A DNA stretch of 64,000 bases, taken from KACC-23026 sp963829575. Lineage in GTDB: Bacteria; Bacillota; Bacilli; Bacillales; Sporolactobacillaceae. The notes under the pieces were generated by a model. It saw nothing but the letters and a program-made list of their open reading frames with translations, did no database searches and was not told the DNA's origin. The stretch is taken from NCBI GenBank assembly GCA_963829575.1, contig CAWHJF010000013.1, positions 434,001 through 498,000 on the forward strand, read 5' to 3'. This document shows positions 1 through 7,831 of this stretch, piece by piece. Position 1 is the first letter of the stretch; each line of letters begins with the position of its first letter. The translations under genes were made by a program, and so were the position numbers.

Positions 1-269
1 AAGTCTTGGGATTTACCCTTCAAGAACTTCAGCATTTCCTTGGATTACAAGAAACGTTTGAAAGAGAACGGGATATGTATCGCCAAACCCAAGATCCGGC
101 TGGTCAGAAGGAAAAATTAAACGAGATTGTCCTTGCATTAGATGACCAAATAGACGTCATTGAGGAAAAGATGAAGAAGCTATTAACGGTTCAGACCGAT
201 CTTATGACATTAAGGGAACGTGCTAAAGTTCAAATTGAAAAAATTGAGAACGATACAGCTTCTAAATAA
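1..269 (+). CDS. MerR-family transcriptional regulator, C-terminal part (5' end outside window)
   Basis: The reading frame is open from the first base and ends at a TAA, so only the C-terminal part (about 88 residues) is visible. It begins with the end of the MerR helix-turn-helix region (LGFTLQELQHFLGL) followed by a long charged helix of the kind that forms the antiparallel dimerisation coiled coil. The DNA-binding N-terminus lies upstream of the window. It sits 31 bp before an MFS efflux gene on the same strand, the arrangement of B. subtilis yfmP-yfmO, where the MerR protein controls the pump. The apparent TTG at position 6 is internal, not a start. The effector is unknown because the C-terminal domain is short and shows no obvious ligand pocket. 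Confidence 0.8.
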   Translation, partial: VLGFTLQELQHFLGLQETFERERDMYRQTQDPAGQKEKLNEIVLALDDQIDVIEEKMKKLLTVQTDLMTLRERAKVQIEKIENDTASK

Positions 270-300
270 AAATTTTAAGTGAGCAGAGGAGAAGAAAAGA

Positions 301-1536
301 ATGGCAACTCATAGTCATCAAGGTGTTTCTACAGAAAAGGAAGGCCAACCCATTGCGGTATGGGCTGTTTTTTTTGCGTGTATTATTGCATTTATGGGGT
401 TAGGGCTAGTGGATCCGATTCTACCTGCAATCTCAAAACAACTTAATGCAACCCAAAGTCAAGTGACCTTGCTTTTTACCAGTTACAATGCTGTAATGGC
501 GGTGGCCATGTTAGTCACGGGTGTAATCTCTACACGTTTAGGGATTAAAGCGACATTACTCTCAGGGATCGTCATTATTGCGGTGTTCTCTGCTTGGGGT
601 GGGTTGTCCAATAACATTTGGAAAATTGTCGCTCTTCGCGGTGGATGGGGACTTGGAAATGCGCTTTTTGTGGCGACTGCTCTGACAGCCATTGTCACCC
701 TCTCTAAGAGCGGAACGGCTAAGGCGGTTATTTTATATGAAGCGGCGATCGGGCTTGGGATCTCGGTGGGACCACTTATTGGTGGAGAATTAGGCTCTTA
801 TAGTTGGAGAGGCCCGTTCTTAGGGGTGGCTACCTTAATGGTTGTGGCGTTTATTTTGGTTAGTATTTTAATGCCAAGTAATAAAAAAATAACTGCCGAG
901 GCTCCAGTGGGTCAAGCTAAAAAGTCGACATCCCTACTTGATCCATTTCGTGCGTTACGCCATCGATCCATCGTCGTATTTGGTTTAGCGGCTTGTCTGT
1001 ATAATTTTGGTTTTTTCACACTACTAGCCTACACACCTTTTGTCTTAGGTAAAATGGGCTTAGATGCTCATGGGCTTGGGTATGTGTTTATCGGTTGGGG
1101 GGCTTTACTCGCTGTTACATCCGTTTTTATGGCGCCAAAACTCCAACAACGGTTTGGAACAGTGACCTCAATGTGTGCCATGCTCTTTTTGTTCGCCGTT
1201 ACATTGCTTGCAATGGGAATATGGACGTATTCAGAATGGTGGATGATCCTTGCTGTTGTTCTGGCTGGTGCCTTACTTGGGAACAATAACACGTTAATTA
1301 CAACAGCTGTCATGAATGCTGCACCAATTGAACGTTCAACGGCATCTGCCGCTTACAGTTTCTTGCGTTTCTTAGGAGGTGCTGTGGCTCCTTTCTTAGC
1401 CGGGAAACTTGCCGATTGGTTTTCACCGCATGTACCGTTTATTGTCGGTGGTTGCTTCGTCCTCGTATCGGTCGTATTCGTTCTAATGAATCGCAGCCAT
1501 GTGACGCATGTCGATTCGGTAGAAACAGGTCATTAA
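301..1536 (+). CDS. MFS multidrug efflux transporter (YfmO-like)
   Basis: A 411-residue, very hydrophobic protein with about 12 predicted membrane helices, the size of DHA1-family drug:H+ antiporters. The first helix has the family pattern (GLGLVDPILPAI), and the cytoplasmic loop 2-3 has the expected G-x-x-x-D/T-R-x-G-type motif (GVISTRLGIKATLL). It should sit in the cytoplasmic membrane and export small toxic compounds using the proton gradient. A GAGGAG-type ribosome site lies just before the ATG. It probably forms an operon with the MerR gene immediately upstream, which suggests drug- or stress-responsive control. The substrate cannot be told from sequence. The YfmO assignment rests on family resemblance plus the MerR neighbour. 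Confidence 0.88.
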   Translation: MATHSHQGVSTEKEGQPIAVWAVFFACIIAFMGLGLVDPILPAISKQLNATQSQVTLLFTSYNAVMAVAMLVTGVISTRLGIKATLLSGIVIIAVFSAWGGLSNNIWKIVALRGGWGLGNALFVATALTAIVTLSKSGTAKAVILYEAAIGLGISVGPLIGGELGSYSWRGPFLGVATLMVVAFILVSILMPSNKKITAEAPVGQAKKSTSLLDPFRALRHRSIVVFGLAACLYNFGFFTLLAYTPFVLGKMGLDAHGLGYVFIGWGALLAVTSVFMAPKLQQRFGTVTSMCAMLFLFAVTLLAMGIWTYSEWWMILAVVLAGALLGNNNTLITTAVMNAAPIERSTASAAYSFLRFLGGAVAPFLAGKLADWFSPHVPFIVGGCFVLVSVVFVLMNRSHVTHVDSVETGH

Positions 1537-1650
1537 AAACTTAGCGTTAATGCGGGGGAGACGCCTCTCACCTTGGCGCTTCATTTAGATCGCGTGTGCT
1601 TAAGACAATTATAAATGCTAAATGCTATACAAAAGAGGGGTCCTCGAACA

Positions 1651-2112
1651 ATGAAAGCCAAAGACTTTATGATCACAGAAGTCCATTCAGTAAGCCCGTC
1701 TACTACAATAAGAGAGCTGTTGACCTTACTTATGGAAAAAGAGATAGGTGGCGTTCCAGTCGTCAATGAAGAGAACCAGATTGCGGGTATGGTGAGCGAT
1801 GGCGATGTCATTCGATATCTTGCTCCAAAACCAGATCTGGTCCATGATCTGTTTTATTCGGTCTACGTACAAAAGGGAGAAGAGGAAAAAGAAGTTTTAT
1901 CTCATAAAATCGATCATAAGGTAAGTGAGTTACTCAAACATAAACAAATCTACTTCGTCAATCCAGAAGAAGAATTTGAAGAAGTGATCCGTCTCCTTTC
2001 CCAACATCACTTCAAAAAGTTACCGGTTCTCGATCAAGATAAAAAGGTCGTCGGTGTGATCAGCCGAGGCGATATTATTAAAAACCTAACTAAATTAATG
2101 TTACATGATTAA
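1651..2112 (+). CDS. CBS-domain pair protein
   Basis: A 153-residue protein made almost entirely of two CBS domains (roughly residues 1-60 and 80-150), with the repeated pattern 'GGVPVVNEENQIAGMVSDGD' and 'KLPVLDQDKKVVGVISRGDI'. Such pairs form a Bateman module that binds adenine nucleotides or similar ligands and usually acts as a cytosolic energy-sensing or regulatory unit. No other domain is attached, so its partner is unknown. The ATG at 1651 is preferred over an ATG 36 bp upstream because AAGAGGGG lies 10 bases before it and residue 1 onward (MKAKDFM) is the conserved start of the family. A strong terminator follows directly. Confidence 0.88.
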   Translation: MKAKDFMITEVHSVSPSTTIRELLTLLMEKEIGGVPVVNEENQIAGMVSDGDVIRYLAPKPDLVHDLFYSVYVQKGEEEKEVLSHKIDHKVSELLKHKQIYFVNPEEEFEEVIRLLSQHHFKKLPVLDQDKKVVGVISRGDIIKNLTKLMLHD

Positions 2113-2150
2113 AAAGAAAAAAATGAACTAAATGCGACAATTATGGTCAT

Positions 2151-2203
2151 GGGTCAGACCCTTCAAACTATCAAATAGAAGGAGTCTGACCTTTTTTTAT
2201 TTT
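2151..2203 (+). terminator. Rho-independent terminator after the CBS-domain gene
   Basis: GGTCAGA-c-CCTTC pairs with GAAGG-a-GTCTGACC and is followed by TTTTTTT. The left arm contains the GGGTCAGACCC core that recurs in other hairpins of this window. Confidence 0.85.
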
Positions 2204-2332
2204 AAGCGTTTTGAAAGTTTGATGAGCAAAAAATAGATTCTCGTCATATTTAAGGGCCTGTCAGCATAGATTAAACTAAGAGTTTAGACAAGAAATGAAC
2301 CAGTTTTGTCTAATCATTAGGAGGGGAAACGT

Positions 2333-2593
2333 TTGAAAAAAGGTGCGAAGCGTTCCTTTGTCGTAATCGGAGGGCTTGTGGGATTATATGTTTTAAATGC
2401 TGTAGGATTCTTTTCGTTCTTAACCACACTTCCATGGTGGATGTATTTTGTTGTGGCTGGTATTTTGTTTAGCGGCTATCGCTTCTTAGTTGAAAGTCGA
2501 TCCGATCGCGAGGCAGACCAAGAATGGATTGAAGAACAAGGCAAAGAATATATGAATCGAATAGAATTAGAGCGTAAGAAACGAAGCAGTTGA
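2333..2593 (+). CDS. yhaL: YhaL-family sporulation-associated membrane protein
   Basis: An 86-residue protein with two membrane segments (about residues 8-30 and 34-52) followed by a charged cytoplasmic tail. The segment PWWMYFVVAGILFSGYRF plus the downstream DREADQEWIEEQG and YMNRIELER pattern is that of the Spore_YhaL family. It starts at TTG, supported by a strong AGGAGGGG seven bases upstream. It lies next to convergent prsA, as yhaL does in B. subtilis. Family annotation links it to sporulation, but no biochemical role is known. The N-terminal ~30 residues (a first hydrophobic helix) appear longer than in the short B. subtilis protein, as I remember it. Confidence 0.8.
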   Translation: MKKGAKRSFVVIGGLVGLYVLNAVGFFSFLTTLPWWMYFVVAGILFSGYRFLVESRSDREADQEWIEEQGKEYMNRIELERKKRSS

Positions 2594-2634
2594 ACGAAGT
2601 TGTAAATGAATTACGATTAGCATAGCTAAATTGA

Positions 2635-2672
2635 AAAAGAGGCCACGCACATAGATGTGCGTGGCCTCTTTT
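2635..2672. terminator. Bidirectional terminator between yhaL and prsA
   Basis: A perfect stem AAGAGGCCACGCACAT / ATGTGCGTGGCCTCTT with a very short loop, flanked by A-run and T-run on opposite sides. It serves the two convergent genes. Confidence 0.92.
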
Positions 2673-2679
2673 AAACGAC

Positions 2680-3606
2680 TTATTTACTGTTTGAGCTCGA
2701 AGCGCCTGAACTTGATGAGCTACTTGAGCTTGAACTACCGGTTGAAGAACCAGTTGAAGGTGTAACCGGTTGTTGCTTAAAGACATCTTTAAATTGAGAA
2801 TCATTGACTTTAATTTTTCCGTTTTTGATCAGATTGTTGATCACAACTTGCTGATTTTTTTCTTTACTTGTTAAATAATCGGTTTTAACTTGTGATTTGA
2901 AATCTGATAAGCTGTCTTTGACATCTTCAGCTTGAATGATATGGTACCCGTATTGCGTATGAACGATCCCGCTTGTTTCACCTTTTTTAAGCTTGAAGAG
3001 GGCCGTTTCAAATCCTGCAACCATTTGGCCTTTCTTAACCCAACCAAGTTCACCGCCATTTGACTTAGAACCTGTATCCGTAGAGTATTTCTTAGCTAAT
3101 GCGGCAAAATCTCCGCCATTTTTCAATTTATTAAGGATGTCTTGAGCCGTGCTCTTCTTATCAACAAGGATGTGACGCGCTTTCACTTGAATGTACTTAT
3201 CCTTGTTCTTATTGAAGTAATCTTGAAGTTCTTGATCGGTGACTTTGATGCCGGCTGTTTGAGCTTTGAACATCAAGACCTGTGTTTTGACACTTTTCTT
3301 AAACTGAGTCATGTTCATTCCGTTTTGTGCAAGGTAAGCTTGCAACTGAGAAGCTCCGCCGACTTGGTCTTGATAATACTTAATCTTAGCATTAATCTCT
3401 TTTTGAGTTGCACTGTACTTACTTTCTAATAACTTTGTGTAGACAAGGTTCTGAATCACTTGATTTCCATATTCGCTTTTAAGCTCTTTATAAAAATCAT
3501 CTTGTGTAATTTTACCGGCCTTCGTATTGACGACGGTGGGGTTGCCACAAGCAGTCAATCCAAAGATACCAAGTACGACTGCCATCGTGAGGATTAATTT
3601 CTTCAT
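2680..3606 (-). CDS. prsA: PrsA foldase lipoprotein (peptidyl-prolyl isomerase)
   Basis: A 308-residue exported lipoprotein. The signal peptide ends in a lipobox LTAC with Cys20 as the lipidated residue. A PpiC/parvulin rotamase domain spans about residues 135-225 (KARHILV, GGELGWVKKGQM, GYHII), flanked by N- and C-terminal chaperone segments as in B. subtilis PrsA. It acts at the outer face of the membrane, helping secreted enzymes and penicillin-binding proteins to fold. The last ~35 residues are an unusual low-complexity Ser/Gly/Thr-rich tail not needed for the known fold. A CACTCC-complement ribosome site precedes the ATG. It is transcribed alone toward the shared terminator at 2635-2672. 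Confidence 0.95.
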   Translation of the reverse strand: MKKLILTMAVVLGIFGLTACGNPTVVNTKAGKITQDDFYKELKSEYGNQVIQNLVYTKLLESKYSATQKEINAKIKYYQDQVGGASQLQAYLAQNGMNMTQFKKSVKTQVLMFKAQTAGIKVTDQELQDYFNKNKDKYIQVKARHILVDKKSTAQDILNKLKNGGDFAALAKKYSTDTGSKSNGGELGWVKKGQMVAGFETALFKLKKGETSGIVHTQYGYHIIQAEDVKDSLSDFKSQVKTDYLTSKEKNQQVVINNLIKNGKIKVNDSQFKDVFKQQPVTPSTGSSTGSSSSSSSSSSGASSSNSK

Positions 3607-3819
3607 GTAAACACTCCTATTTGCCTTAAATTAAGTGACTAAAGCCTGTCCATTTTGTAAACGACTTTCTTACTATAGCATATTTTAAATTAAAAAATGC
3701 TTAATAAAAAACGAAAATCAAAAAAAATACATAATTTTTGAAGAATCCAGAAATAAGAACTCCCTCTTGAAGCGACACCAAAAAACATCTATGATTTAGT
3801 TTGTAACACTTTCAAAGAT

Positions 3820-4002
3820 TTAAACACTAAAGAGCACTTCAACATACGAAGAGACGAGTAAAATGGTGATCGACACATTAATCCATTTAAAGACGGTCGG
3901 TTGTTTTTCTTCTGGAATATTCTTTTTTAAACAAAGAGAATTGGTCAGTGAATTGAAGAGAAATAGAATGATAAAAGCAAAAAAGAGATATAGAACATAC
4001 AA
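3820..4002 (-). CDS. Small two-helix membrane protein, unknown
   Basis: A 60-residue reading frame with two hydrophobic stretches (about residues 2-20 and 38-58) separated by a charged loop (KKNIPEEKQPTVFKW). It starts at TTG; an AGGAGG lies 11 bases upstream on the minus strand, which supports translation, and no better start exists in frame. I do not recognise the family. It lies between prsA and the YpmS-like gene, in the interval where B. subtilis has yhaK-yhaI, but it does not resemble those. It could be a genuine small membrane protein; a spurious frame is less likely given the ribosome site. Confidence 0.5.
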   Translation of the reverse strand: MYVLYLFFAFIILFLFNSLTNSLCLKKNIPEEKQPTVFKWINVSITILLVSSYVEVLFSV

Positions 4003-4152
4003 CGTTTAGTCAACCTCCTAACAAACACCGAACGAAAGATTTAGTTTTGCGGCAATGTCATGATTTGGACATCCTTTTATTAGGGTACCAAAATAAGTGG
4101 AAAAAGAATAGTGTTGGAGTGCTGGAAATTTGGATATGGAGAGGGAGAAGAG

Positions 4153-4773
4153 ATGAGACAATCAAAGAATGGGTGGAAGAGGGCGTTTTGGATCCTCCTC
4201 TTGATCGATGGAATCATTGTGATTACCCTATTGGGCCTTTACTTATCACTAGTATTTCCGAGTACGACTAGCCCGATTAAACAGACGCCACAAGTTAAAA
4301 CAAGCGGGAAGCCGGTTTTCGTTGTGAGTGGGAATAAAGCTGAACTGACTGGTTTACTGAATGAAGAATTAAAGAAAGAGTTGAAAGGAAATCTCGAAGC
4401 CTCCATTCTTCTCCAAAAAAATGTCACGTTGCAAGGATCGATTAAACTTTTGAATATTAAAGTGCCATTTAAAATGATTTTTGAACCTAAAGTATCTAAT
4501 GGCGGGGAAGCTGTCGTATTAAATGAAACGTATATGTCCATTGGTGATCTACCGCTTCCGGTTGGTGAAGTGTTACAGTTTATTAAAAAGGGCACACAGT
4601 TTCCAAAATGGGTGGTCGTGGATCCAGGGAAGAAACGCTTGGTCGTGCATCTTTCGAACTTTATCATTCGCGATCAATTTACGATACGCGCAGCAAAGAT
4701 TGATTTACCGAATAACAAGCTCGTGTTTAATATTTATAAAACAGCGAATACGACTTCGAAGACTACTAAATGA
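4153..4773 (+). CDS. YpmS-like DUF2140 membrane-anchored protein
   Basis: A 206-residue protein with one N-terminal membrane helix (about residues 10-33) and a soluble extracellular domain. The pattern of short beta segments (SIKLLNIKVPFKMIFEP, GDLPLPVGEVLQFI, PKWVVVDP, FTIRAAKIDLPNN) is that of the DUF2140/YpmS family of Bacillales. The function is unknown, but members are extracytoplasmic lipid- or wall-associated candidates. An ATG at 4153 with GGGAGAAGAG directly upstream is chosen over an upstream in-frame start at 4111, which lacks a ribosome site. It is monocistronic, with a hairpin just after the stop. Confidence 0.75.
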   Translation: MRQSKNGWKRAFWILLLIDGIIVITLLGLYLSLVFPSTTSPIKQTPQVKTSGKPVFVVSGNKAELTGLLNEELKKELKGNLEASILLQKNVTLQGSIKLLNIKVPFKMIFEPKVSNGGEAVVLNETYMSIGDLPLPVGEVLQFIKKGTQFPKWVVVDPGKKRLVVHLSNFIIRDQFTIRAAKIDLPNNKLVFNIYKTANTTSKTTK

Positions 4774-4785
4774 TAATCTTTTAAA

Positions 4786-4815
4786 AAGGCAGATCCGTAA
4801 TGGATCTGCCTTAGT
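4786..4815 (+). terminator. Hairpin terminator after the YpmS-like gene
   Basis: GGCAGATCC-gtaat-GGATCTGCC is a perfect 9-bp stem. The following T-tract is short (TTAGT), so termination on the plus strand may be partial. On the minus strand it has an AAAAAGG-derived T-run and could also stop the convergent DUF3267 gene. Confidence 0.7.
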
Positions 4816-4842
4816 CAATGGTGCATTTATAATTCTAATAGA

Positions 4843-5385
4843 TTAAGAGGATTGTTTGACTAAAATTCTACAACCACCGTGATCGTCCTCAACAAATGCA
4901 TGGTGAGGAGCTTTAACAAGGTTTAGGATGTAGATGAAATCGGCAGCGGATAGACCAAAATTAAGCGCTCCAACCGTTCCAAAATAGTCCATACCCGATG
5001 GGAAGATCCAAGTCATACCAATGGTTAACACGGTCCCAAGAAAAGCAGGAGTCGCCATTGCAATAATACCAAGGCGTTTTGAAATAGGCTTTCTATAATG
5101 AAAATTAAGCGATGGAAGCCACATCGAGCGATCCCATGTAATATGAGTCCGCGTTCCGCTTAACCAAAGAGGTAAGCAATGTACAAGCTTGTGAATCGGG
5201 ACCAAAAAGATCAAACATAATAGAATAGTAATGGGGTTGAACGCCACGCTATTAAAATTATCCAAAAACGTTGTAATTGCAATATTATATACAATGATAA
5301 ATGTGACCATTGAAAGCACGGATAAGATAATGAGCCGAATGGATCCGTGGTCCCTTGTGATGTTAAAAGATTTCCAACAGTTCAT
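4843..5385 (-). CDS. DUF3267 family membrane protein (putative zincin-type)
   Basis: A 180-residue integral membrane protein with about four hydrophobic segments. It fits the DUF3267 family, which Pfam describes as putative zincin peptidases: a helix carries H-K-L-V-H at about residues 65-69 in the place where the family has HExxH. Glu is replaced by Lys here, so metalloprotease activity is doubtful in this copy. The motif is followed by the usual segment (TPAFLGTVLTIGM...FPSG) and a second cytoplasmic tail (APHHAFVEDDHGGCRILV). In related Bacillales such a gene also lies near prsA and hit. A weak cre-like sequence occurs at 5547-5560 upstream. Confidence 0.65.
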   Translation of the reverse strand: MNCWKSFNITRDHGSIRLIILSVLSMVTFIIVYNIAITTFLDNFNSVAFNPITILLCLIFLVPIHKLVHCLPLWLSGTRTHITWDRSMWLPSLNFHYRKPISKRLGIIAMATPAFLGTVLTIGMTWIFPSGMDYFGTVGALNFGLSAADFIYILNLVKAPHHAFVEDDHGGCRILVKQSS

Positions 5386-6004
5386 AATTCTCGCCCTTTC
5401 TTATCTCCAGCCAAATTCAATCACTTAATTACTGTACGTTTAATCACTCAATTAATGTACTTTTTTTAGTGTTTAAAATCAAGACCAAATCTAAAGTTTT
5501 TTTCTTTTTTTTTACGTTTTAAGAAAGTTTAATAAGAATCTAGTTGTGTAAGCGTTTTATATAGGTCAAGTCGTTTCATCCTATGCTCGGATTTTTAAAT
5601 TATTCCGATAAGAAATACTAGATTTGTAGAATCCGAAGTATGAGAGGACTCATACCCTTTCTTTTATTCCTCGATTTGATCTCTAAAAATTGGCCTTTAC
5701 TAGTAATGTATGCGAACGGATGTGTCGGTGAGGGGGTAAAGGCCTATTTTATAAAAAAATAAGTATTTTGCCCATAGCCATTCATTTCTCGCTAGGCTTT
5801 TTAAGCGTGATCAATCAAAACGACTGAGTCTTATGTGACTGGATGCATGGGTCGGAACAGACTCGGGAAACCACTTAAATTCGTTCTTTCAGAGGACTTT
5901 TACCCCGACTTTTTTCAAGCTAAACATTGGACAACGCTCTCCTGACTTGAGTTGACTCGATAAAAAAACTTCCTTGATTTTACAAGGAAGTGGAGAGGGG
6001 ATGA
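5386..6004. other. Gene-free interval with inverted repeats
   Basis: No convincing ORF is seen. A 9-bp inverted repeat GGCCTTTAC (5692-5700) / GTAAAGGCC (5736-5744) encloses a 35-nt loop and is followed by an AT-rich tract, so it may be a terminator or a small structured RNA. TGTAAGCGTTTTAT at 5547-5560 matches 12 of 14 positions of the cre consensus and could influence the minus-strand DUF3267 gene. The rest looks unstructured. Confidence 0.4.
5961..5992 (-). terminator. Terminator of yhaH
   Basis: On the minus strand ACTTCCTTG-taaaat-CAAGGAAGT is followed by seven T. It stands immediately downstream of the yhaH stop codon. Confidence 0.9.
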
Positions 6005-6376
6005 TTAATGATTATTTTTTTCATCGTTCGAGTTTAAAGAAATCCGCTTGGTTTCATCACCAAGTTTCTTGGTATCCTCAATAATCCGTCCTATGTGAGG
6101 TTGGATGTCCGATCGCCAGGTATCCACCATTCCTTTAATATCTTGAATAGTGGTGCGAACGAGAGGAAGTCCTGTTGTCTTTAATTCGTTAATATTGGAG
6201 CGGACATTGTAGACAGCATGTTTAATATCATCGACGGATGTATTGAAATCGGTCATTTGACCTTTTAGTTCCTGTCGGACATTTTTACCGGATTTTGGAG
6301 TTAAAAAAAGTACAGAAACGCCAGCGGCGACACCGCCAATTGTGACACCATAAATAAAAGACTTTGCTCTTCCCAT
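6005..6376 (-). CDS. yhaH: YtxH-domain protein YhaH
   Basis: A 123-residue protein of the YtxH family: an N-terminal glycine-rich membrane helix (YGVTIGGVAAGVSVLFLTPKSG, about residues 8-29), then a long amphipathic helical region typical of these small membrane-anchored proteins. The position close to hit and prsA matches B. subtilis yhaH, which is general-stress associated. The function is unknown. The ATG at 6376 is chosen because CTGGAG lies nine bases upstream; the frame also contains GTG at 6385 and ATG at 6382, but these overlap the ribosome site. Confidence 0.8.
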   Translation of the reverse strand: MGRAKSFIYGVTIGGVAAGVSVLFLTPKSGKNVRQELKGQMTDFNTSVDDIKHAVYNVRSNINELKTTGLPLVRTTIQDIKGMVDTWRSDIQPHIGRIIEDTKKLGDETKRISLNSNDEKNNH

Positions 6377-6556
6377 TGTCATCACTCCAGTTTTTTTATG
6401 TAAGTTGTCTTAAACAAAGAGGAAATAAAAGTTCCATACGGGGTTGTCTGATTTTATTTTATTAATGTTGACACATAAAAATAGAAGGCTGCATATACAT
6501 AGTATATCGAAACTAGAATCATTTTACTAAACGCGTCAAATCTTGGAGGGTCTTAG

Positions 6557-6736
6557 ATGTTCATCTTGATGACGCTGTTTCTTTTAATTGGAATCGGATT
6601 GATAGGGTATTCTTTTTTAAAATGGGTCACGCTTAGCCAATTTTTATTTCGGGATTTAGTTGCCGCACAAAAATTATTGGCAGTGGCAAGCATTGGGGTC
6701 ATATTATTGTTGATTGCTTTGTTCAACCTGTTTTGA
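6557..6736 (+). CDS. Small two-helix membrane protein, unknown (59 aa)
   Basis: An ORF of 59 codons starts at ATG 6557 and stops at TGA 6734-6736. TTGGAGGG sits six bases before the start. The product has two membrane segments (residues 1-20 and 38-58) with a short loop (KWVTLSQFLFRDLVAAQK). A rho-independent terminator follows at 6807-6834, so it has the full layout of a real gene. It lies between divergent yhaH and convergent hit. I do not recognise the family. Confidence 0.6.
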   Translation: MFILMTLFLLIGIGLIGYSFLKWVTLSQFLFRDLVAAQKLLAVASIGVILLLIALFNLF

Positions 6737-6806
6737 GGGTACCAAATTAAGTCTATAAATACAATGATTTTCACTCTTTTAGAATAGGATCAGCTTTTCA
6801 GATGAA

Positions 6807-6836
6807 AGGACTTGCGAAGGGCAAGTTCTTTTTTGT
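6807..6836 (+). terminator. Terminator after the 59-aa membrane ORF
   Basis: GGACTTGC-gaagg-GCAAGTTC stem followed by TTTTTT. Its position fits the plus-strand ORF ending at 6736. Confidence 0.85.
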
Positions 6837-6891
6837 GTTTTAAAGGGTGCATACAGACAAACAGAGGTACAAACTGAGAAATGGTTGCGTC

Positions 6892-6953
6892 CACGCACAT
6901 AACTTACCGGAAAAAGTGAGGGGGTGCGCGTAAGGCCTTCCTCACGCACACAG
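6892..6953. repeat. Single diverged copy of the CGCACAC hairpin repeat
   Basis: CACGCACATAA ... GGGGTGCGCGTAAGG ... CTCACGCACACAGG reproduces the hairpin core of the 52-bp tandem repeat found at 28978-29393. It lies in a convergent gap between the 59-aa ORF and hit. Confidence 0.65.
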
Positions 6954-6985
6954 GAACCAAACCTAAGCTTAATTCTAATTAATAA

Positions 6986-7007
6986 ATCCGACCGATCGGC
7001 CGGATTT
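6986..7007. terminator. Possible terminator in the hit 3' region
   Basis: AATCCGACC-gatc-GGCCGGATT is a 9-bp stem (one G-T pair) followed on the plus strand by TTTTT. On the minus strand, where hit ends five bases away, the T-tract is broken, so it may act mainly on plus-strand read-through. Confidence 0.55.
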
Positions 7008-7011
7008 TTGA

Positions 7012-7446
7012 TTATGCCTCTAGAGCATTTGAGATGTCTTGAGCGACTTGGTTGCGTTCCTCTTGTGTGTAGTCACTTTCATGGGTTTTCCAAACCGCGC
7101 CAAATCCATCTCCTTCACCGTAACGTGGGATCAGGTGGACATGATAATGAAAGACGCTTTGGCCCGCGAGTTCTCCGTTGTTGTTCAACAAGTTAAGACC
7201 AACTGGATTAAACGCTTTTTTAATGGCATTGGCTATTTTTGGAACGTTTTGGAAAAGTTTAGCGGCGGTTTCTTCTTTAAGCTCGAAAATATTGGCTTGA
7301 TGATCTTTCGGAATGACTAAAGTATGCCCCTTTGTCACTTGTCCGAGATCTAGGAACGCAAACACATCTTCATTCTCATAGACTTTAGACGACGGAATTT
7401 CACCGTTTATGATTTTACAAAAAACACAATTTGGATCATGTCCCAT
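7012..7446 (-). CDS. hit: HIT-family nucleotide-binding hydrolase
   Basis: A 144-residue protein of the histidine-triad superfamily. The catalytic triad H-Y-H-V-H is at residues 100-104, with the nucleotide-binding segment GLNLLNNNGELAGQSV just before it. N-terminal Cys7 and Cys10 (CVFC) are two of the usual zinc ligands. The family hydrolyses nucleotide phosphoramidates such as AMP-lysine or AMP-NH2 in the cytosol. The order hit / divergent ecsA-ecsB is the same as in B. subtilis. The ATG at 7446 is preceded by a GAAAGGAAG-type site. Confidence 0.95.
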   Translation of the reverse strand: MGHDPNCVFCKIINGEIPSSKVYENEDVFAFLDLGQVTKGHTLVIPKDHQANIFELKEETAAKLFQNVPKIANAIKKAFNPVGLNLLNNNGELAGQSVFHYHVHLIPRYGEGDGFGAVWKTHESDYTQEERNQVAQDISNALEA

Positions 7447-7831
7447 TTTCGCGTTCTTCCTTTCAGTTTGTCCTGCCTTAACGGGCAGTAATACCCTACC
7501 TCATAAACTTTTAAAATATAGGTTGGGTGGGAAATAAACTGCCTGTAAAGGTCCGATAAGTGCATATGCTAAGAACGGCACGTCCTGTGCCAACGCAAGT
7601 ATTAGCACATCCTGTGCGTCACAACTAACATTCGTAGGGGGATGGAAAAGCCCAATGAATGAAGGTTGACCTTATTAGTTCTATTTTACCACATTTTGGA
7701 CAGTCGACTCTAGAACCATACGAGTGAAAATTGGAATCCTAGGACAAAAAGCTTTAAAATAGAAAATACCTACAAATAAAAGGCGCCTTGTTAAACAACG
7801 CGGCGGAATTCACACTTCAAGAGAGGGAGGA
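7447..7831. promoter_or_regulatory. Divergent hit / ecsA intergenic region with short direct repeats
   Basis: This 385-bp gap must hold promoters for both genes. It contains two near-identical partly palindromic 13-mers, GCACGTCCTGTGC (7578-7590) and GCACATCCTGTGC (7605-7617), 27 bp apart, joined by CAACGCAAGTATTA. Their regular spacing suggests a protein-binding site or a dispersed repeat. No ORF with a ribosome site is seen. Confidence 0.4.
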
